A stretch of DNA of 33,788 nucleotides, from the NCBI GenBank assembly GCA_020627965.1, contig JAHDFX010000047.1, forward strand, positions 1-33,788. The letters are read 5' to 3'. The notes below the pieces were generated by a model that saw nothing but the letters and a program-made list of their open reading frames with translations, was not told the origin of the DNA and did not search any database. Shown in pieces: positions 1 through 9,400 of the stretch (the stretch's first letter is position 1; each line of letters begins with the position of its first letter). The stretch is from Saprospiraceae bacterium (GTDB lineage: Bacteria; Bacteroidota; Bacteroidia; Chitinophagales; Saprospiraceae). The position numbers were made by a program, and so were the translations under genes.

Positions 1-386
1 CTAACAAAACCTACTCTTTATTAGCAATAACTTAATTCAGTCCAAGCACTTACTTGTTCTTTTCCCCCTGCCCTGCGTTGGAGAACCCTTCGTTTAACTA
101 TGGCTAAAGTCAGGAACCTCCGCCTTGGTCAGAGCAAAAATAACTTCGTACAATATGGGCGTTTATTTCGTACCGAAGGCACTAGTTGAAATAGCCTTAA
201 TAGTAAGTCGATAGTCCATGGTCGATAGTCAATAGCTGCCTTTTAGTCTTAGAACGTGTTTAAATTTCCCTCAATTGGCTGCAAGATGCGTGTATAATTT
301 GGCAAATTGGAGTGTTTTTTATTTCAACCATGGACTATTGACCATCGACCATCGACCTCTTGTAATTCTTGTTTATCCTCAGACAT
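1..386. other. Non-coding left margin with repeat-like sequence
   Basis: No convincing gene is visible here: all frames are broken by stops. The stretch around 60-180 has a more balanced base composition than the AT-rich surroundings and contains an imperfect inverted repeat, cttcgtac at about 143-150 against gtaccgaag at about 170-178. It could be a decayed gene or a dispersed intergenic repeat. The part from about 207 to 356 holds a separate inverted repeat made of GTCGAT/ATGGTC units, listed on its own. Confidence 0.5.
214..355. repeat. Imperfect inverted repeat of GTCGAT-AGTC units
   Basis: The left arm (about 207-235) and right arm (about 328-356) are built from short units such as gtcgatagtc and ccatggtcgatagtc. 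The reverse complement of 214-235 matches 334-355 at about 20 of 22 positions, so the two arms can pair across about 100 bp. The unit-like internal structure (GTCGAT, CCATGG, GTCAATAG) suggests a dispersed intergenic repeat family and not a protein-binding site for one gene. No gene lies between the arms. Confidence 0.55.
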
Positions 387-416
387 AAAAAAGCCCCCCG
401 ATTGCTCGGGGGGCTT
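387..416 (-). terminator. Rho-independent terminator of the giant surface-protein gene
   Basis: A perfect 10-bp GC-rich stem, aagccccccg at 391-400 with cggggggctt at 407-416, has a 6-nt loop. On the minus strand it is followed by a run of T (plus-strand A run at 387-392). It lies about 35 bp after the stop codon of the minus-strand giant gene, the usual position for its transcription terminator. Confidence 0.9.
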
Positions 417-450
417 GTATCATCATCGCTTTTCAGCGAATCAATTCAAA

Positions 451-3400
451 TTACTCACCTAGTTTCACAAACTGTGTAGCATCTGTGTACCAGCCGCTTT
501 CGCCTCTGATAACAACAAAATAACTAGCTTGTGGCAGACGAGTTACATCAACATTGATCGTATTAAGACCAAGTGTAGTAGTAATTGCTTCTACCTGAAC
601 TGTTCTACCTAATGCATCCATGATAACAACCTCAGCATTTTCGTGATCGAAGCTGCTGTTGAAAGTGATATTCATTTGTCCTTTAGTAGGATTCGGGAAT
701 ATCTCAGAGATTGTATTTCCATCTGCACAATCCGTAGAAACATTGACAATGTCAGTGTAAGTAGTTGTACCATCAATATCAACCATTTCCAAACGGTAGT
801 AATTGTCTGCTGACAATTGCGTATCCGTGTAAGAGTAAGTCAGTAGTGAAGTAGAATTACCTGCTGCATCTACTCTTCCGATAGTCGTGAAGCCAAGACC
901 AGTCGTACTCTTCTGAATATTGAAGTGACTAGTTTCTTCTTCCGTTGCTGTAGCCCAGGTCAACAATGCCGTACAATTATCCTCTTCTCCTTTAAAGTAT
1001 GCCAATTCTAGTGGTAATGGTATACCAAATAGAGCAAAGTCATAGGATAAATTACTCGCTTCTGAACCAGGATCTGTCAGGTTAGGTGTTGTATTTGTAA
1101 GACCTTGTGTAGGTATTGCAACTACACCTAATGGATTATCAGCATCAATCAATTCATCACCGCCCGCATCAATAAATGCAGGGAGAACAGGAGTTACACC
1201 CGCACCAAATATACTAGTTGCTTGTACTTGGAAGTCAGGTATACTTACTGTATAAGTAGGTTCTACACCGTCGACTCCATTATAATCTTCATCTAACAGT
1301 AAACCTGTAAATTCATACGCACCATTTGCATCTGTCGTATCAGTAAGTATTATGGTAGTTCCGTCGGGATATGCAATTGTTAATAGAACCTCGACTCCTT
1401 CAACAGGTTGCTCTGGATCAAGCGGATCATTCGGATTCTGAATACCATCTTCTGTTTGAAGCTCTAGCCAAACAATACCACCAATACTAGCAGGCTCAAT
1501 GTAGTAACCAAAGTCAGCAGTTGGATTATCTACCGGATTACCACCACCTAGTGTAATTGCATATGGATCAGTCTGGCTATTATCATCAGCTCCAGGAGTA
1601 CCATTTGTATCCCAATAGCCTTCTAATACGCCATCTTCATCTGTAACATCAACGATGTAATCTACATCATTAGCAGGCAGGTTCGGGAATAAGTATTCAC
1701 CGTTTGCATCCGTAGTCGTTGTAGCAATTACAGATTCTCCCGGATCTACAACACCATTACCATTATCATCAAGGTATAGATCAATAGTTACACCTTCGAA
1801 TCCTGGCTCATCATCATCAGTACCTGGCGTTCCGTCAGGTCCATCAGGTCCATCGTTAACACCATTAGCATTGTGATCTTCCCAGATCAATGTACCGATG
1901 CTACCTGGTGTAGTTGGAACATAACCAAAGTCCTGATCTAAGTCTTCTCCGGCAGTTGGTAACGTAGTATCAGACTCACTATCATTTCCGCCATCAGGAT
2001 CAACACTGTTGGCCACCCCTGGAGGTAATGTAGATTCATCTACCACTACAGTATAATCATCTGCTGGTAAGTTACCGAAATAATAATTACCATTTTCATC
2101 AGTTTCAGTAGTACCTACCTGATCGCCATTACCATCAAATAAATCAACAGTAACACCTTCGATTCCTTCTCCTGGATCCGGTTGTCCGTTACCATTAAAA
2201 TCAAGGAATACTTCATCACCGATTATTCCATCTACACCTGGCTCCTGTCCTTTAGGTGTATAACCGAAGTCCTGATCCAGATCATCAGCAGGTAGATCAG
2301 AAACTGAAGACATGTCGTCGTTTCCACCATCAGGATCACCTGAGTTCTCCAAGCCAGCCAATACATTGTCTGTATCTGTAACTTCAACTGTATATGCTTC
2401 ATCTGGCAGACCTGTGAACAGGTACTCACCATTTTCGTCAGTAGTTGTGGTAGCGATAATGTTACCAGCAGCATCTTCCAGTGCAAGAGTTACACCTGGG
2501 ATACCTTCATCACCTGGATCCTGAGTTCCGTCTCCGTTAGCATCGAAGTATACTGTGTCACCAATATCATTATTATTCATTGGATCAATGTAACCGAAGT
2601 CGATCACTAAAATAACATCACCAGGAGCAGCCAGGATAGGATCACTCATGTTGTCTGGATTAGTTGCAGGCATGCCATACTCATCTGGATCACCCGTCTG
2701 ATCTTTGCTTGCGATACCAGCAGAAGTTGGGTCAACAACTACTACATACTCGCCAGCAGGCAGATTTGTGAAGATATAAGTACCATCTTCTTCAGTGGTA
2801 GTCGTACCACCTAAGTTACCATTTTGATCAGTTGCAGCAAAAACAGGAGAATCTGTAGCAGGATCAATAGTACCATCACCATTGCTATCAGAGTAGATAG
2901 TTACGGTAACACCACCGATACCTGGCTCACCTGGATCCTGAACACCGTCAGCATCAGCATCATGCCAGATTTTATCACCAATTGCAGCAGTACCTGTATT
3001 GTTATCAGGCTGTTCCCAGATATATCCGAAATCACCAGTCAGGTTCTCATCACCTGAAGCCAATGTAATGGTATAACCATTAGTCTGGTTACCAAAGTCA
3101 GCACCAGGATTAACCGGATTAGCTGTTTGAGCCATTCCATCAGGAAGTGTTGTTTCATCAACTGTTACCGTATAAGTACCTGGAGCAAGATCAGAGAATA
3201 AGTAACCACCATCTGTATCTGTTGTTGTACTTCCAACAGGGTTGCCCATGTCATCAGTCAGGTTAACAGTTACATTAGGAATACCAACTTCACCTTCATC
3301 TTGTAAACCATCCTGGTTTTCATCGATCCATACATAGTTACCTAAACTTGCATCCTCTTCTACTGTGTATGCAAAGTCATATGATAAGTGTTCTGGCTCT

Positions 3401-6400
3401 GAACCAGGATCAGTAAGGTTTGGAGTCGTATCACTCAGACCTTGAGCAGGCATAGCAGTTACACCTGCTGGATCATCAGCATCAACAAAGTCATCACCGC
3501 CTGCATCAATAACAGCAACCGGAGTATAGCCTAAATCATCTCCCTGACCAAATACATCAGGTATAGAAACTACATAAGTAGGTTCTCCAGCACCAGCTCC
3601 AGTGTAATCTTCATCCAATAGTAAACCAGTGAATTCGTAAGCACCGTTGGCATCCGTTACATCAGTAAGCGTTACCACAGAACCGTCAGGATATGTAATT
3701 TCTAATTGTACTTCTATACCTGGTACTGGCATTTGATCAGCATCAGCTGGATCCTGAACACCATCTTCTTCAGGCTCAAACCATACAATACCACCAACAC
3801 TTCCTGGCTCAATGTAGTAACCGAAGTCAGCAGTAAAGTTACTTGCCGGGAATGCGCCACCTATTGTGACAGGATATGGATCAGTCTGGCTATTATTATC
3901 AACAGTAGGAGTACCATTTGAATGCCAGTAGCCTTCTAATACACCATTTTCATCTGTAACATCAACGATGTAGTCAGTAGCATCAGTAGCAGGCAGATTC
4001 GGGAACAGGTAGTTACCATTAGCGTCTGTTTCCGTTGTAGCAATTACAGGCTCTCCCGGATCGACAACACCATTGCCATTTTCATCATAGTATAGATCAA
4101 TAGTTACACCTTCGAAGCCTGGCTCATCATCATCAGTACCCGGGATGTTATCAAGTCCGTTAGGTCCGTTATGAATACCATCCACATTATGATCTTCCCA
4201 TATTAGATTACCAATGCTACCAGGTGAATTTGCGACATAACCAAAGTCCTGATCTAAATCTTCGCCACCAGTTGGTAGTGTAGTTTCAGATTCACTGTCG
4301 TTTCCACCATCAGGATCAACACTATTTGTTACGCCTGGAGGTAATGTAGATTCATCTACCACTACAGTATAATCATCTGCTGGTAAATTACCGAAGTAGT
4401 AATTACCATTCTCATCAGTTTCAGTAGTACCTACTGGGCTTCCATTGCTATCGAATAATTCAACAACAACACCTTCGACTCCTTCTCCTGGATCTGGTTG
4501 TCCATTACCATTAAAATCAAGGAATACTTCATTACCCAGAATTCCATCTACACCAGGCTCTTGTCCTTTAGGTGTATAACCGAAATCCTGATCCAAATCA
4601 TCAGCAGGTAGATCTGCAACCGTAGACATATCATCGTTTCCACCATCAGGATCATCTGAATTTTCAAGTCCTGCCAGTACATTATCTGTATCTGTAACAA
4701 CTACTGTATACTCTTCATCTGGCAGACCTGTAAACAGATACTCTCCATTTTCATCAGTTTCAGTAGCAGCGATAATATTACCCATATCATCTTCAAGTGC
4801 AAGAGTTACACCTGGGATACCTTCATCACCTGGGTCCTGAGTTCCGTCTCCATCAGCATCGAAGTATACAGTATCACCAATGTCATTATTATTCATTGGA
4901 TCAATGTAACCGAAATCAGCTATCAGAATAACATCACCTGGAGCTGCCAAAATAGGGTCACTCATGTTATCAGGATTCGTAGCAGGCATACCATACTCAT
5001 CAGGATCACCTGTCTGATCTTTACTAGCGATACCAGCAGAAGCAGGATCAACAACTATAATGTATTCATCAGCAGGTAGATTTGTGAAGATATATGTACC
5101 ATCTTCTTCGGTAGTGGTCGTACCTGTACCTGTATTTCCATTTTGGTCAACAGCGGCTGTAAATGGAGAATCTGTAGCAGGATCGATAACACCGTCACCA
5201 TTACTATCAGAGTAGATAGTTACTGTAACACCACCGATACCTGGCTCACCTGGATCCTGAACACCGTCAGCATCACCATCGTGCCAGATTCTGTCACCAA
5301 TTGCAGCAGTACCTGTATTTCCGTCAGGCTGTTCCCAGATATATCCGAAGTCTCCAGTTAAGTCTTCATCACCAGCATCTAGCGTTATTGTGTAACCATT
5401 AGTCTGGTTACCAAAGTCAGCACCAGGATTAACCGGATTAGTTGTTTGAGCCATTCCATCAGGAAGAGTTGTTTCATCAACTGTTACCGTATAAGTACCA
5501 GGAGCAAGATCAGAGAATAAGTAACCACCTTCTGTATCTGTTGTCATACTTCCAACAGGGTTGCCCATATCATCAGTTAGGTTAACAGTTACATTAGGAA
5601 TACCAACTTCACCTTCATCTTGCAAACCATCTTCATTTTCATCGATCCATACGTAGTTACCTAAACTTGCAGGAACTGGTATGAAACCAAAGTCATAAGA
5701 TAAGTGAGTAGGCTCATCATTAGGATCAGCTTGAGGAGTAGTATCTGTAGCTCCCTGGTCAGCGATACCTTGAACGCCATTAGGATCATCAGCATCCTCT
5801 AAGTCATTTCCGTCAGCATTAACATCTTCCGTTGCAGGTAAGTAATCTGCAGGAGGTGTTATTACTTTTATTTCATAGTATGGCTCATCACCACCACCGG
5901 CCATCGGTGTAGCATATGTACCTGAACCATCATAATCTTCATCTAATAATAGATTTTCAAAAATGTAATGACCAGTAGCATCAGTAACATCAGTTAATGT
6001 AACTACACTGCCATCAGGATAAGTAACCATCAATGTCACTTCAACACCTTCAATACCTGGCTCACCAGCATCCTGAATACCATTATCATTAGTATCTTCA
6101 AATACATAGTTACCTAAAACAGCAGGCTCAACGTAGTAACCGAAATCAGCCGTGAAATCATCAGCTGGATCTGCACCACCTAATGTTACAGCATAAGTAT
6201 CAGTTTGGCTGTTATCATCAGTATTAGGCGCACCTAAGCTGTGCCAGTAACCATTCAGTACCTGATCTTCATCAGTTACATCTACAACATAGTCGTCATC
6301 ATCCGCAGGCAAACCTGGGAATAAGTAATTACCATCTGCATCTGTAGTAGTAGAAGCGATCAGTGATTCTCCTGGATCTACAAGTCCATTACCATTATCA

Positions 6401-9400
6401 TCAGCATACAAATCAATAGTTACACCTTCGATACCTGGCTCATCATCATCATTACCTGGGATGCCATCAGGTCCGTTAGGTCCGTCATTTACACCATCAG
6501 TATTGTTATCTAACCAAACTAGTGTACCAATACTACCTGGATTATCAGCTACATAACCGAAGTCCTGATCTAAATTGATACCATCATTAGTACCATCAGG
6601 ATCATTAGCTAAATCAACAGTAGACTGTCCATCAGGAGCACTGTCAGGATCAACAGTTTGAGTAATGTTTGCAGGAAGTGTAGCTTCGATTACATCTACA
6701 GAGTAATCTTCAGCAGGATCAAGTCCTGGGAAGTAGTAATAACCATTCTCATCTGTAGCAGTAGTGCCAATAACATTACCAGCAGCATCATGCAATTCAA
6801 CAGTTACACCTTCGATACCTTCTCCTGGATCTGGAGCACCATTACCATTATAATCAAGGAATACCTGGTCTCCAATAAGACCTTCTCCTGGATCTTGATT
6901 TTCAGGAGTATATCCGAAATCTTGATCTAGATCATCAGCACCTGCGAGTGTAACTTCTGACATACCGTCATTTCCACCGTCAGGATCTTCTGTATTTACC
7001 AAATCATCCAATACATTGTCTGTATCATTAATCATTACGGTATAAGTACCATCAGGTAAACCTGGGAATAAGTACTCACCATTTTCATCAGTTACTGTAG
7101 TAGCAATAACATCACCGTTATCATCAGTTAATTTAACAGTAACACCTGCGATACCTGGCTCATTAGGATCTTGAGTCTCATCAGCATCAGCATCAAAGTA
7201 TACAGTATCACCTATATCATTATTATTAGGATTGGTATAACCAAAGTCTAAATTCGTGTAGTTGTCACCAGGGCCAATAAGAACCGGATCACTCATATTA
7301 TCAGGATTCATGGCAGTCATGCCCGGCTCATCAGGATCACCTGTCTGGTCTTTATCCTGAATACCAGCAGAGTTAGGATCTACTACTACGATATACTGAC
7401 CTGCAGGCAGACCTGTAAAGTTGTAGCTTCCGTCAGGTTCTGTAGTTGTCGTACCTGTACCTGTAGCTCCATTTTGATCAATGGCTCCAGTAAATGGAGA
7501 ATCTGTAGCAGGATCAACAACGCCATCGCCATTGCTATCACCATAAATAGTCACTGTAACTCCACCAATTCCAGCTTCGCCTAAATCCTGAACACCGTCA
7601 GCATCAGCATCACGCCAGATTCTGTCACCAAGTGCGCCTAAACCACTATTACCTGGAGCATCACCGTAGTTGTAACCAAAGTCACCAGTCATATTTTCAT
7701 CAACATCATCACCTGTTTGGTTTAGTGTAATTGCGTAGCCATTAGTTTGGTTACCAAAATCACTACCAGCATTAACCGGGTTAGTTGTTTGAGTATAGCC
7801 ATCTGGCAAAGTAGTTTCATCTACAGTTACTACATAATCACCAGCAGGTAGATCAGGGAAAATATAACCACCGTTTGCGTCAGTTACTGTAGTTTCAGTA
7901 GCATCACCAGTCAGGTTAACTGTAACACCAGGAATACCAGGCTCACCTGCATCCTGAATACCATTACCGTTTTCATCTAACCATACGTAGTTACCAATCG
8001 CACCATCACAACCTTCGATCTCAACACAAAGCTCCTGGCTAACTTCCATACTCATTTCGTCTATAGCCGTTACTGTGTAACAACCTGGATCTAAGTCTGG
8101 ATAAACAGCAGGATATTGACACTCAGGTGGGAAGTTAACAGAGTAAGAACCACCTTCTGAACCAACAACACCAGGACCAGCTACATCATCGTAGTAAATG
8201 ATCTCGATCTCATCAATACAGTTAGTAAATTCAAATAGAACACCACCGTCATTAGTATTATTTAAACCTGTATCATTAATAGATTCAAATTGATTTGTTC
8301 CTACAACAGTTACATTTGACCCCGTTAGAGTAAAATCAGCCGGAGATAAAGCAACTGGATTACCATCATTATATACATTAACAACAGCAACATCATTATT
8401 ATCAATATCATTCAGGAACATAGACAAATCACAAACATCTCTGTCGAAAGTAAATGTACGTGTCATGTTCGCTTCGCCAGCACCAGTACCACCTGTAAGT
8501 TCGTTATGGTCAACTCCTGTACGAAGTGCGAAAGTACCATTCAATTGAGAATCATCGATAATCTCTTCATCAATAGAAGCACCACCAGCAAATACAACAT
8601 CATTAATGGTCATAGTAGCTCCTCTTACAATAAAGAAGGAGTTATTAATAGCATCTTCCACAATAGAATTGTCAACACCTCCAGCAACTGGATTAGCACC
8701 AGTACCATTTAAAGTCTGGAAATTTGCCCAATTAACTTCTGTGCAAGGTGTTGGTATTGGTAATGGATCGCCATTAGAATCTTCCCAGTAGTAGAAAGGA
8801 CCACCAACTCCGCTTGCGTCCAAATCACCTGTAGTTGCAGTACAAGGATCACAGTTAGTAGCAGGATCAACAGTATAGCTTGCAGTAGCTGTGCTACCGT
8901 TTGCATCCGTTACGACTACAGTATAAGTATCAGCAGGAAGACAAGTTAAATCTTCTGGACACTGTGCAGGGAAAGCGATCGTGTATGAACCACCTTCTGT
9001 ACCTACAACACCAGGTCCAGCTACATCATCATAAAAGACAATTTCGATCTCATCAATAGGACCAGCGAAATTGAAGAAAATAGAACCATCAAGGCTAGGT
9101 CCAAGTGGAGCATCTGTGATAGATTCAAATTCATTAGCATTTACCTGATTCACATTAGAACCAGTAGAAGCAATATCACTTGCCAAAATAGGCAGTGTAG
9201 TACCCGCTAATTTAGGTCTGATAATCGCGTAATCATTGTTATCCATATCATTGAATAACATTTCCAGATTAGAAACTGGTGGGTTGAAAGTCATGGTACG
9301 AGTCATGCTCGCTGCATTCTCTCCACCTACAAGATCTGGATGATCAACACCAGTACGAAGACCGACATAAGCAGTTTGCTGGCTATTATTGATAATCTCT

